From the NCBI GenBank assembly GCA_002433025.1, contig DJGZ01000064.1, positions 7,202 to 71,201 of the forward strand: DNA of 64,000 bases, given 5' to 3'. The translations under genes and the position numbers were made by a program. The first letter of the stretch is position 1. Each line of letters opens with the position of its first letter. This stretch comes from Bacteroidales bacterium UBA5833 (GTDB lineage: Bacteria > Bacteroidota > Bacteroidia > Bacteroidales > Lentimicrobiaceae). The notes under the pieces were generated by a model that worked only from the letters and a program-made list of their open reading frames with translations, made no database searches and had not been told where the DNA came from. Of this stretch, positions 26,861-34,566 are shown one piece after another.

Positions 26861-27754
26861 TTAGCTGCCAAAGTAGCTTTGATGATGTTTTTCAAGCATT
26901 CCGGGCGATAATTCGGAGTGATGCAACAGGTCTGAACCAACACACATGGCGCCGGCTATACTGCCCAGTTCCATGCATTTTCTGATATCATATCCTTTCG
27001 AAAAACCATAGAGCAATCCGCTGAAGTATGCATCCCCGGCCCCGTTGCTGTCGGCCATTTTATATAAGTCAAGCGCCCTGACTTCGATCCGTTCATTATT
27101 CTCCGTAAGTCCGGTAGAACCGTTACGGCCATGCGTCGTTACCACCAGTTTCTTTCCGTTCGCGATCATTTTTTGCATAAAATCACGGTAACCGGGCATA
27201 TTGTCGGAACTAAGCACAATGTAATCGCTGAAATTCACATAATCATCGTACCAGGGATTCAGGCCGTCGTAGTCATGCAGATCAGTCCAGACCGGTTTTC
27301 CTTCATTTTTTGCAATCGGGAGCAGTTTTTTCGTGTAGCTGCCCAGGTTGATCACCACATGGTCTGATTCCTTAATCAGGCGATTGAACTGTGTATAGTC
27401 AATGCCGGGATTTTCGCTCACGTTATTTGTAAAAACCGAGATGCGTTCTCCTGCGGCGTTCATGATGTTCGTGTGTCGTTCTGTGCCGGAAACATCAATA
27501 TCGTAAAGAAAAGTGAGATCAGGATGGGTGAGCAGCTTCCGGGCCTTTTCACCATAGTTGTCATTCCCGATCATGGCATGCAGCGTTACATCAAATCCAA
27601 GCCTGCATAAGTTAAGGGCTTTCCCGCTACCGGTAGAGCCAACGGTTTCAGCAAATCTGCACTGGTGAATGGTTTGCGGCTTCGGGGCCGGGAATTCGGG
27701 AAGATAAATGATGCTGTCGATGGAAACGCCTCCGGCGATAAAAATTTTCTGCAT
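26861..27754 (-). CDS. PfkB-family (ribokinase-like) carbohydrate kinase
   Basis: About 297 residues from the ATG at 27754 (KIFIAGGVSIDSIIYLPEFP is the usual PfkB start); an upstream in-frame ATG at 27802 would add 16 unlikely residues. Family features are GSTGSGKALNLCRLGFDVTL near the N-terminus, where sugar binds, and SNGAGDAYFSGLLYGFSKG, the anion hole with the catalytic aspartate. ATP phosphorylates a sugar or nucleoside; the substrate is not identifiable. It lies about 100 bases upstream of the GH31 gene in the same direction, so a joint role in sugar use is possible, but both may be independent. Confidence 0.88.
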   Translation of the reverse strand: MQKIFIAGGVSIDSIIYLPEFPAPKPQTIHQCRFAETVGSTGSGKALNLCRLGFDVTLHAMIGNDNYGEKARKLLTHPDLTFLYDIDVSGTERHTNIMNAAGERISVFTNNVSENPGIDYTQFNRLIKESDHVVINLGSYTKKLLPIAKNEGKPVWTDLHDYDGLNPWYDDYVNFSDYIVLSSDNMPGYRDFMQKMIANGKKLVVTTHGRNGSTGLTENNERIEVRALDLYKMADSNGAGDAYFSGLLYGFSKGYDIRKCMELGSIAGAMCVGSDLLHHSELSPGMLEKHHQSYFGS

Positions 27755-27828
27755 GGACTGGTTTATTATCAAATTAATGACCTGCAAAAGGCTGCTCCAC
27801 AAATTTACGCCATTTGATCTTTAAGCTG

Positions 27829-27836
27829 TAAATTTG
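27829..27836 (+). promoter_or_regulatory. Candidate -7 box for rlmI
   Basis: TAAATTTG fits TAnnTTTG and ends 16 bases before the rlmI ATG. A degenerate TTTA at 27804-27807, spaced 21 bases away, could be the -33 element. The leader would be only about 10 bases. Confidence 0.45.
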
Positions 27837-27852
27837 CCGAAAATCACACGAT

Positions 27853-29040
27853 ATGGAAGCTGCAGCGAAGATCATACTCAGCAAAGGCCGTGATGAAGCC
27901 GTGCGCAGGTTTCATCCATGGGTGTTCTCTGGTGCCATCTCAAGGGCTGAAGGCAAACCTGTTGACGGGGATATGGTTGAGGTATGCGATTTTCAGGGCA
28001 AGACGCTTGGTTATGGCCATGCATGCAGCGGTTCCATTGCCGTGAAGCTGCTTCACTTTGGCGAAACCCGTCCGGGTGATGATTTCTGGTACCGGAAACT
28101 GTCCGCTTGTTATCAGTTACGCAAGGATACCGGGTTCACCGGCAATCATCAGAGCAATGCGTACCGTCTCGTTTTCAGTGAAGGAGACGGACTTCCCGGG
28201 CTGATTGTTGATTATTATAACGGGGTGGCTGTGCTGCAAGCACATAGTACCGGGATGTATATTAACAGGATGCAGCTGGCGGAAGCGCTCAAACAGTTGT
28301 ATGGTTCCGGACTGAAGGCCATTTACGATAAAAGCGCTGAAGCCCTCGGAAAATCCGGCGCACATTCGGAGGGAGACGGGTATCTTTTCGGGGAAGAAGG
28401 TGTGGCGGAGATCCTTGAGAATGGCCACCGCTTTCAGATTGATTTTATAAACGGCCAGAAAACCGGGTTTTTCCTTGATCAGCGGGATAACCGGGCTATG
28501 CTGGCCCGTTTTGCCAATGGCCGGAAAGTGCTCAATGCCTTTTGCTATACAGGTGGCTTTTCAGTCTATGCACTGGCGGCCGGCGCCCTTCATGTTACTT
28601 CCCTCGACAGTTCGCGCAAAGCAATGGAAACGCTGGAGGTCAACCTCCGTTTGAACGGGCTGGAAGCTGAAAGGCATGAAAGTGTGGTGGACGATGCCAA
28701 AAGCTACCTGACAAGAATACCTGAAGATTTTGATGTTATTGTTCTTGATCCTCCGGCTTTTGCCAAGCGGCATGCCGATCGCCATAAGGCGCTTCAGGGT
28801 TACCGCTTTATCAATGCAGCTGCCATGAAGAAAATTAAACCGGGTGGCTTTCTATTTACTTTTTCATGTTCGCAGGCGATGAGCCGGGAGATGTTTATTT
28901 CCATGGCGATGTCTGCAGGCATGGAAGCCGGAAGGGATGTCCGGATTGTTCATCACCTCGGTCATTCTGCCGATCATCCCGTCAGCATCTTTCATCCCGA
29001 GGGGGAATATCTGAAGGGGCTGGTACTGAGGGTGGAATAA
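27853..29040 (+). CDS. rlmI: 23S rRNA (cytosine-C5)-methyltransferase, RlmI type
   Basis: A 395-residue protein with the RlmI layout. An N-terminal PUA domain (about 1-80; RRFHPWVFSGAISRAEG) binds RNA. A middle domain follows, then a Rossmann methyltransferase domain with the SAM motif VLNAFCYTGGFSVYALAAGA. VLDPPAFAKR and FTFSCSQAMS are the catalytic motifs, the latter holding the cysteine used for C5 attack. In Escherichia coli RlmI methylates C1962 of 23S rRNA. Length and motif spacing agree. It runs toward the leftward S4-der pair and ends about 20 bases from it. Confidence 0.9.
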   Translation: MEAAAKIILSKGRDEAVRRFHPWVFSGAISRAEGKPVDGDMVEVCDFQGKTLGYGHACSGSIAVKLLHFGETRPGDDFWYRKLSACYQLRKDTGFTGNHQSNAYRLVFSEGDGLPGLIVDYYNGVAVLQAHSTGMYINRMQLAEALKQLYGSGLKAIYDKSAEALGKSGAHSEGDGYLFGEEGVAEILENGHRFQIDFINGQKTGFFLDQRDNRAMLARFANGRKVLNAFCYTGGFSVYALAAGALHVTSLDSSRKAMETLEVNLRLNGLEAERHESVVDDAKSYLTRIPEDFDVIVLDPPAFAKRHADRHKALQGYRFINAAAMKKIKPGGFLFTFSCSQAMSREMFISMAMSAGMEAGRDVRIVHHLGHSADHPVSIFHPEGEYLKGLVLRVE

Positions 29041-29061
29041 CAGAAGCGCAGCAGGAAGGTC

Positions 29062-29448
29062 TTAAGGCTTTTCAGGCCCCTTCAGCCTGTCGATCAGCCG
29101 CCGCTCTTTTTTGGTAGGCCTGCCGGTTCCGCGGTCGCGGCGTTCGGCATTTAATTCCTGCATAAATTTAATGCGTTCGTACTCCTCGGCAGGGGTGAGG
29201 TCTTCGAGCGATTCAGGTACAAGTTTTGCGGAAACACGGTTGTGGATCAGTGCTTTAACCTTCACTGTGCGTGTAAGCGGACCAAGGCTCACCGTGATGA
29301 TATCTTCCGGTTTGATGATCCGTGAAGGTTTGACGGCAATTCCGTCAATTTTAATTTTTCCGGCCCGGCAGGCTTCCCCGGCCATGGTACGGGTCTTATA
29401 GATACGTGCGGCCCACAACCATTTGTCGATTCGCAGATCGTCAGCCAT
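29062..29448 (-). CDS. hslR: S4-domain RNA-binding protein, Hsp15 type
   Basis: A 128-residue protein that opens with an S4 RNA-binding domain: LRIDKWLWAARIYKTRTMA, ACRAGKIKIDGIAVKPSRII. The C-terminal region is basic (GTGRPTKKERRLIDRLKG), as in Hsp15. Escherichia coli Hsp15 binds 50S subunits carrying a stalled nascent chain and helps recycle them. It lies seven bases downstream of der, so both ribosome-related genes are probably co-transcribed. The symbol is by family similarity. Confidence 0.88.
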   Translation of the reverse strand: MADDLRIDKWLWAARIYKTRTMAGEACRAGKIKIDGIAVKPSRIIKPEDIITVSLGPLTRTVKVKALIHNRVSAKLVPESLEDLTPAEEYERIKFMQELNAERRDRGTGRPTKKERRLIDRLKGPEKP

Positions 29449-29454
29449 CGCGCT

Positions 29455-30759
29455 TTACTTTTGGCGGTAAAAGATTTCGATGGGGACGCCATGGAAGTCA
29501 AACTGCTCACGCATACGGTTTTCCACAAATCTTTTGTAAGGATCCGCAACATATTGCGGCATATTGCAGAAGAATACAAATGCCGGGTACGCCAGCTTGA
29601 GTTGCGTGATGTATTTGACTTTTACAAATTTTCCTTTTACAGCAGGAGGAGGCGTTTCAGTGACAATCGGAAGCATGATATCCATCAGCTGGCGGGTGGG
29701 AATGTTCTGGCTGCGCGCTTTGTTCACCTTGTTGGCTGTTTCGAGGGTCTTGTGGATGCGCTGTTTGTTAATGACTGAGGTGAAAATAATGGGTACATCG
29801 GCGAATGGCGCGATCCGGCTTCTGATAAGTTCTTCGTAATCCTTGTGGGTATTGGTTTCTTTTTCCACCAGGTCCCATTTGTTCACAACGATCACCACGC
29901 CCTTGTGGTTTTTCTGTATCAAACTGAAAATATTAATATCCTGACTTTCAATTCCCTGGGTGGCGTCAAGCATCAGCACACAAACATCGCTGTTCTCAAT
30001 GGCCCGGATGGAGCGCATCACGGAGTAAAACTCGATATTTTCCGTTACTTTCCCTTTTTTCCGAAGCCCGGCTGTATCAACCAGCAGAAAGTCAAAACCA
30101 AAACTGTTGTAACGGGTATAAATCGAATCGCGGGTGGTGCCGGCAACAGGGGTAACAATATTGCGTTCATCGCCAAGCAGCGCGTTGATCATGGATGATT
30201 TGCCAACATTGGGCCTTCCAACAAAGGCGATTTTCGGAAGGTCGGGAATATCTTCCTTTACCGTATTTTCAAACTCTTTTACAACATCGTCGAGCAGTTC
30301 GCCGGTTCCCGAACCGTTGATGGCAGATATTTCATAGATTTTTTCGAATCCCAGGGAATAAAACTCGATGGCATCAGCAGAGCGATTGCTGTTATCCACC
30401 TTGTTGGCGACGAGGAATACCTTTTTAGGGGAGCGCCGGATCAGATCAGCCACATCTTCGTCGAGGGGCGACATACCTTCTTTGACATCCACCATGAAAA
30501 GGATTACATCGGCTTCTTCCATGGCCAGTTCTACCTGTTTGCGGATGGCATCCTCAAATACATCTTCGCTTCCTATGACCACGCCACCTGTGTCAATAAC
30601 TGAAAACTCTATGCCATTCCAGTCTGAGGTACCATAATGCCGGTCGCGGGTAACACCGCTCGTAGGGTCAACGATGGCTGCCCTTTCGCCTGTAAGGCGG
30701 TTGAAGAAGGTCGATTTTCCTACATTGGGCCGGCCAACAATTGCTATTATGTTTGACAT
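29455..30759 (-). CDS. der: Ribosome assembly GTPase Der (EngA)
   Basis: A 434-residue protein with two tandem GTPase domains and a C-terminal KH-like domain, the unique layout of Der. G1 loops are GRPNVGKST near residue 8 and GRPNVGKSS near 182. G3 motifs are DTGG and DTAG; G4 motifs are NKVD and NKWD. Der acts in late 50S subunit assembly. Length is normal. The gene starts just downstream of the initiator tRNA terminator and leads into the hslR gene. Confidence 0.97.
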   Translation of the reverse strand: MSNIIAIVGRPNVGKSTFFNRLTGERAAIVDPTSGVTRDRHYGTSDWNGIEFSVIDTGGVVIGSEDVFEDAIRKQVELAMEEADVILFMVDVKEGMSPLDEDVADLIRRSPKKVFLVANKVDNSNRSADAIEFYSLGFEKIYEISAINGSGTGELLDDVVKEFENTVKEDIPDLPKIAFVGRPNVGKSSMINALLGDERNIVTPVAGTTRDSIYTRYNSFGFDFLLVDTAGLRKKGKVTENIEFYSVMRSIRAIENSDVCVLMLDATQGIESQDINIFSLIQKNHKGVVIVVNKWDLVEKETNTHKDYEELIRSRIAPFADVPIIFTSVINKQRIHKTLETANKVNKARSQNIPTRQLMDIMLPIVTETPPPAVKGKFVKVKYITQLKLAYPAFVFFCNMPQYVADPYKRFVENRMREQFDFHGVPIEIFYRQK

Positions 30760-30824
30760 AATCGGGGTGATTTTTTATTCCGGGGCTTATCAGTGTGCAC
30801 CCGGTTCAGGTGATGTTGTAAAAC

Positions 30825-30854
30825 AACAAAAGCCTTGATCACAAGGCTTTTGTT
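30825..30854 (-). terminator. Intrinsic terminator of the initiator tRNA
   Basis: Thirteen perfect pairs AACAAAAGCCTTG (30825-30837) / CAAGGCTTTTGTT (30842-30854) with a four-base loop. It begins six bases past the tRNA CCA end on the minus strand and is followed by a short T-rich stretch. It separates the tRNA from der. Confidence 0.8.
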
Positions 30855-30860
30855 CGATTT

Positions 30861-30935
<75 letters not shown>

Positions 30936-30963
30936 CTATAATTCCGGTTTTTGAACCGGACTG

Positions 30964-30995
30964 CAAAGATATATTTTGTTTCTTTGCTGTGCAAA
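30964..30995 (-). promoter_or_regulatory. Strong Bacteroidota-type promoter for tRNA-fMet
   Basis: On the minus strand TTTG (30992-30995) and TATCTTTG (30964-30971) lie exactly 20 bases apart, a full match to the -33/-7 consensus. Transcription should begin near 30958-30960. The leader would then open with a hairpin CCGGTT/AACCGG (30944-30959, loop of four) directly before the tRNA. Confidence 0.75.
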
Positions 30996-31017
30996 TTTAT
31001 TCTTAATTTTTTTCCAA

Positions 31018-31896
31018 ATGAACCATAAGTCGGGTTTTGTCAATATTATCGGGCATCCCAATGTAGGGAAATCCACCCTTATGAATGCCCTGGTCGGAGA
31101 GAAGCTTTCCATTATTACCTCAAAAGCCCAGACTACCCGTCACCGGATTATGGGAATCGTGAACGGAGATGACTTCCAGATTGTATATTCCGATACGCCC
31201 GGAATGGTAAAACCTCACTACAAACTTCATGAGTCGATGATGAAATTTGTAGATGCAGCCATAGAGGATGCAGATATTTTCCTGCTGGTTACCGAAAAAG
31301 ACGATGCCGCATTTGAAGATACTTTTCTTGCCCGGCTCAACTCCCTGAACAGGCCTGTGATCGCAGTGCTCAATAAAATTGACCTTTGCACACAGGAAGA
31401 GGCAGTCGCCCTGCTGGCAAAACTTGAAGCGCAGTTTCCGGGTGAAGTGGTCATTCCGGTTTCGGCCCTGCACCGGTTTAATCTTGACCGCGTTTTCGAT
31501 ACACTGCTTGAGAAACTTCCTGAGTCACCGGCATATTATCCCAAAGATGAATTGACCGACCGTTCAATGCGGTTTTTCGTTTCCGAGATCATCCGCGAGA
31601 AAATATTGCTGTATTACAAACAGGAGATTCCTTATTCTGTTGAAGTTGCCGTTGATGAGTACAAGGAGAAGGAAAATATTACCCACATTACTGCAACAAT
31701 ATACGTGGCCAGGGAATCGCAGAAGGCTATTATCCTGGGGCATCACGGCAAATCCATAAAAGGGCTGGGGATGGCCGCCCGGAAAGATATTGAAGCTTTT
31801 ATTGAAGGTAAGGTCTATCTTGAGCTCCGGGTAAAGGTGAGTAAAGACTGGCGCGATGATCCGCAACAACTGAAGCGGTTCGGGTATGAATTGTAA
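31018..31896 (+). CDS. era: Ribosome maturation GTPase Era
   Basis: About 292 residues from ATG 31018; upstream in-frame codons from 30976 lie before the normal start, because NHKSGFVNIIGHPNVGKSTL is the usual Era N-terminus. G1 is GHPNVGKST, G3 DTPGM, G4 NKID. The C-terminal KH domain ends VKVSKDWRDDPQQLKRFGYEL, typical of Era. Era binds 16S rRNA near its 3' end and helps 30S maturation. It is divergent from tRNA-fMet, and the two share an 80-base upstream region. Confidence 0.96.
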   Translation: MNHKSGFVNIIGHPNVGKSTLMNALVGEKLSIITSKAQTTRHRIMGIVNGDDFQIVYSDTPGMVKPHYKLHESMMKFVDAAIEDADIFLLVTEKDDAAFEDTFLARLNSLNRPVIAVLNKIDLCTQEEAVALLAKLEAQFPGEVVIPVSALHRFNLDRVFDTLLEKLPESPAYYPKDELTDRSMRFFVSEIIREKILLYYKQEIPYSVEVAVDEYKEKENITHITATIYVARESQKAIILGHHGKSIKGLGMAARKDIEAFIEGKVYLELRVKVSKDWRDDPQQLKRFGYEL

Positions 31897-32011
31897 TGAT
31901 TTTATGAACATTTGCTCATAATAATAGAATAGTATAACAGTGGTTTGCTGTAATTTATTGGCATACAATATAATAAATATGTAAATAAGTATATAAATAA
32001 TTAAATTTACA

Positions 32012-32044
32012 TTTGGCTTTTTTTGGTTGATTTTCTTACTTTAG
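32012..32044 (+). promoter_or_regulatory. Candidate promoter of the NhaD-type antiporter
   Basis: TTTG (32012-32015) and TACTTTAG (32037-32044) are separated by 21 bases. The second is one base short of the usual -7 pattern. It sits 28 bases before the ATG in a very AT-rich stretch. Confidence 0.4.
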
Positions 32045-32071
32045 CGCACTTTAAACTCCAAAAATATACTT

Positions 32072-33376
32072 ATGGAACATGGTTTGCATGAAAGCATCCC
32101 CTTGTATGCTTCTATTCCGTTCTTTGTGATGCTGATGATGATCGCGGTAGGCCCCCTGATGTTTCACCACTGGTGGGAGAGCAACAGAAACAAGCTTATT
32201 GTTTCACTGGTGCTGGGGATACCGACAGCCATTTACCTGATTGCCACAGGATTTCTTCACAATCTTGAACATCAGTTGATTTTTGACTACCTGCCTTTCA
32301 TTATACTGCTGGGAGGATTGTTTATCATTACCGGAGGGATTAACCTGAGCGGGGATATCGAAGCAAAACCATCCATCAACACTGTTTTTCTGGCGATAGG
32401 CGCAGTACTGGCTTCTTTTATGGGAACCACAGGAGCCGCCATGCTGCTGATCCGCCCGGTGATCAATACCAATGCCGAAAGGTGGTACAAGGTACATACC
32501 ATATTGTTTTTTATTGCCATTGTCGCCAATGCCGGAGGTTTGCTTACGCCGCTGGGAGATCCGCCTTTGTTTCTGCTTTACCTGAGGGGAGCCCCTTTTA
32601 CCTGGTTCTTCCATCTGCTTCCTGAGTGGTTGTTTACCAACGGATTGTTGCTGCTTATCTATTACTTTACCGATAAATATTTCTATCGCAAGGAACCACC
32701 GGCAAACATTATTTTCGACAAGACCAATATTCACCCGATCAAGCTCAGGGGCCGGTTTAACTTTTTCTTCCTGGCCGGCGTTGTACTTTCGGTAGCTTTC
32801 CTCAATAAGCAATATATCCCCGCTATTGAGCACAACCATTACCTGGCATTTATCCGCGAAGCGGCAATACTATTAATGGCCGGACTATCGCTTTATTTCA
32901 CCTCTTCGAAACTGAGGCAGGCCAATAAGTTTACCTATGGTCCCATCATTGAGGTGGCTTATCTCTTTCTGGGTATATTTATCACTATGGTTCCGGCCCT
33001 GCTATGGCTCGAAGCCAACGCAAAATCCCTGGGTGTTGAAACCGTGGCGCAATTCTATTATGCCACAGGAGCCCTCAGTTCATTCCTCGATAACGCTCCC
33101 ACGGCTGTATCGTTTTATAACCTTGCGCTTGGTCTTACCGATGCTTCCGCAACAGGACTTGTTGCCGGAATCCCTGACTATCTGCTCAAAGCCATCTCGG
33201 TGGGTGCCGTATTCTTTGGTTCCATGACCTACATCGGCAACGGTCCCAACTTTATGGTTAAAGCCATTGCTGAAGAGAATAAGATTGATATGCCCGGGTT
33301 CTTTGGTTATATGATCAAGTTCTCGCTGGTAGTGCTGCTGCCTGTGTATATTCTTACGCAACTGCTGTTTTTGTAG
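32072..33376 (+). CDS. nhaD: NhaD-type sodium/proton antiporter
   Basis: A 434-residue membrane protein with about 11-12 hydrophobic segments, of the ion-transporter superfamily that includes NhaD and ArsB. Characteristic segments are FMGTTGAAMLLIRPVI, ANAGGLLTPLGDPPLFLLYL and SSFLDNAPTAVSFYNLAL, and the pore-lining TYIGNGPNFMVKAIAE near the C-terminus. NhaD exchanges Na+ for H+ and controls sodium and pH stress. Sodium exchange is inferred from family; citrate or other anion transport is less likely because of the NhaD-like motifs. It is a single-gene unit followed by the repeat-rich gene desert. Confidence 0.88.
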   Translation: MEHGLHESIPLYASIPFFVMLMMIAVGPLMFHHWWESNRNKLIVSLVLGIPTAIYLIATGFLHNLEHQLIFDYLPFIILLGGLFIITGGINLSGDIEAKPSINTVFLAIGAVLASFMGTTGAAMLLIRPVINTNAERWYKVHTILFFIAIVANAGGLLTPLGDPPLFLLYLRGAPFTWFFHLLPEWLFTNGLLLLIYYFTDKYFYRKEPPANIIFDKTNIHPIKLRGRFNFFFLAGVVLSVAFLNKQYIPAIEHNHYLAFIREAAILLMAGLSLYFTSSKLRQANKFTYGPIIEVAYLFLGIFITMVPALLWLEANAKSLGVETVAQFYYATGALSSFLDNAPTAVSFYNLALGLTDASATGLVAGIPDYLLKAISVGAVFFGSMTYIGNGPNFMVKAIAEENKIDMPGFFGYMIKFSLVVLLPVYILTQLLFL

Positions 33377-33441
33377 TAATTTAAAAGAAATCACTGTTGT
33401 CCGGCTGAATTGAAAGATTACCATCGGTAAGCTCTCCGCTC

Positions 33442-33464
33442 CTGGCGAATCGGTTCTTCGCCAG
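33442..33464. repeat. Hairpin with eight perfect pairs after nhaD
   Basis: CTGGCGAA (33442-33449) pairs with TTCGCCAG (33457-33464). It may double as the nhaD terminator, although no T run follows. Confidence 0.5.
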
Positions 33465-33612
33465 CGCTCACAATGACTTTGACTTACATGGGTTTAAAGG
33501 GGAGTGGACCTGGTGATGGCTTTGTAGCCACCAAGTCCACTTTGATTATCGTTAATGTATTGTCATTCTGAGTCCCGCGCGTGAGGGATAGTGAGATGAA
33601 GAACCGATCCCG
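33448..33612. repeat. Inverted pair of GTCATTCTGAG-class elements
   Basis: The minus strand at 33448-33477 (GTCATTGTGAGCG... GAAGAACCGATTC) matches the plus strand at 33565-33612 (GTCATTCTGAG... GAAGAACCGATCCC), with an internal length difference. The two copies face each other. Sequences of this type are, from memory, common in intergenic regions of Bacteroidota and other bacteria. Confidence 0.55.
33503..33541. repeat. Imperfect long hairpin
   Basis: AGTGGAC at the left end pairs with GTCCACT at the right end; inner TGG/CCA and TGGC/GCCA pairs continue the stem, giving about 14 pairs over 39 bases. Confidence 0.45.
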
Positions 33613-33641
33613 ATAGTCCCGATAGCTATCTGGATCGGTTC
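33601..33641. repeat. Hairpin with 15 pairs, GAACCGATCC arms
   Basis: GAACCGATCC (33601-33610) pairs with GGATCGGTTC (33632-33641); inner GATAG/CTATC adds five pairs. It forms the end of the second GTCATTCTGAG-class element. Confidence 0.55.
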
Positions 33642-33753
33642 AAAGATTCCAGGCTGCTTGCGCAGGTAAAGGATGCTAAAAATACTCTGTGGTTTTTAGT
33701 ATTTTGGCGTTTTTGTGGTAAAAGAATCAAGCATACTATTACTACAGATAGCT

Positions 33754-33830
33754 CTCTGCGGCCCTCTGCGTAAGACCTCGGCGGTCTCTGCGGTTAATTT
33801 AAACGCTAAGTGCGCAGAGAACGCGGAGGG
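33754..33830. repeat. CTCTGCG repeat cluster with inverted copy
   Basis: CTCTGCG occurs at 33754, 33764 and 33786, and its complement CGCAGAG at 33813, so the segment can fold back. Similar CTCTGCG-rich intergenic sequences occur, from memory, in many bacterial genomes. Confidence 0.45.
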
Positions 33831-33847
33831 ATAAAAAAAAGCAAGAA

Positions 33848-33880
33848 GACCTAACAAGTTGAAAGAAAACTTGTTAGGTC
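33848..33880. repeat. Perfect 13-pair palindrome GACCTAACAAGTT
   Basis: GACCTAACAAGTT (33848-33860) and AACTTGTTAGGTC (33868-33880) pair perfectly around a seven-base loop. It resembles REP-like palindromes of Bacteroidota and may be a mobile or terminator-like element. Confidence 0.55.
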
Positions 33881-34224
33881 ATGTCGTTGATTGATGCAGG
33901 CCGGGACGAAACCTAAGGTTGGCGCAGACAATCATATCAATGCTTACTTACCTCAGTTTTATAAACCGTGGCAAACTTAGGAGCACTTGCTTACCGGATT
34001 TGATCTATTGTGCTCTAGTGTGCCTATTGTGGTTTTAAAGAGGCAAAAGATTTAACAATTTAAGATTCCAGAGCGCATGTGCTGGTATAGAATTCCAAAA
34101 TTATTCAGTGGGTCCTGGTGTTTCTGTGTCTCATTAGTGAGAATTCATTCGTGCATTCGTGGCAAAAAAGATTAGCTTTGCTGTGCTTACTGCATTCGGT
34201 TCAATGATTTCAGGGGAAAGCAGA

Positions 34225-34480
34225 TCCTGTAAATCCTGTAAATCCTGTCTGACATTTTGAGAAAGAGAGGTTTCAATGAATAGCGCGAAGGTGGTGAAGT
34301 AGGTTTAAGGTCAGAAATCCGAAATCCGAAATCCGGAATTCCTGTAAATCCTGTAAATCCTGTCTGACAATTTGAGAGAGAGGTTTAAATGAATAGCGCG
34401 AAGGTGGCGAAGTAGGTTTAAGGTCCGAAATCTGAAATCCGAAATCCGGAATCTGAAATTCCTGTAAATCTTGTCCATTC
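34225..34480. repeat. Tandem duplication of a ~115-base unit
   Basis: Copy 1 (34225-34339) and copy 2 (34340-34459) begin with TCCTGTAAATCCTGT, share GAATAGCGCGAAGGTGG and AGTAGGTTTAAGGTC, and end in a run of GAAATCCG units of variable number. A partial third copy starts at 34460. Inside, TCCTGTAAA and GAAATCCG/GAAATCTG are short tandem units of their own. Confidence 0.7.
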
Positions 34481-34490
34481 TTTACACTAA

Positions 34491-34514
34491 AAGAGGCTCC
34501 TTTCGGAGCCTCTT
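34491..34514 (-). terminator. Intrinsic terminator of the giant gene-porP unit
   Basis: AAGAGGCTCC (34491-34500) pairs with GGAGCCTCTT (34505-34514). On the minus strand the loop is GAAA and the stem runs into TTTTAG. It lies about 55 bases past the porP stop. Confidence 0.8.
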
Positions 34515-34566
34515 CGTGCGAAAACCATTTATAGAATGAATGGTCGGGGGGATCGCTTTATCTTTA

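Larger units (their letters stand above)
33377..34490. repeat. Gene-free repeat island
   Basis: About 1.1 kb without a plausible gene, built from several unrelated short repeat types: inverted elements of the GTCATTCTGAG class, tall imperfect hairpins, a CTCTGCG/CGCAGAG cluster, a GACCTAACAAGTT palindrome and a 115-base tandem duplication. Each is listed separately. This looks like a landing site for dispersed intergenic elements. No transposase or integrase is present. Confidence 0.65.

Noticed and set aside
24333..27754. A polysaccharide utilisation locus around GH31
   Set aside because: No SusC/SusD pair, sigma/anti-sigma pair or hybrid sensor lies next to it.
34225..34480. A CRISPR array
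   Set aside because: The repeats are long adjoining tandem units with no spacers of constant length, and no cas genes are nearby.
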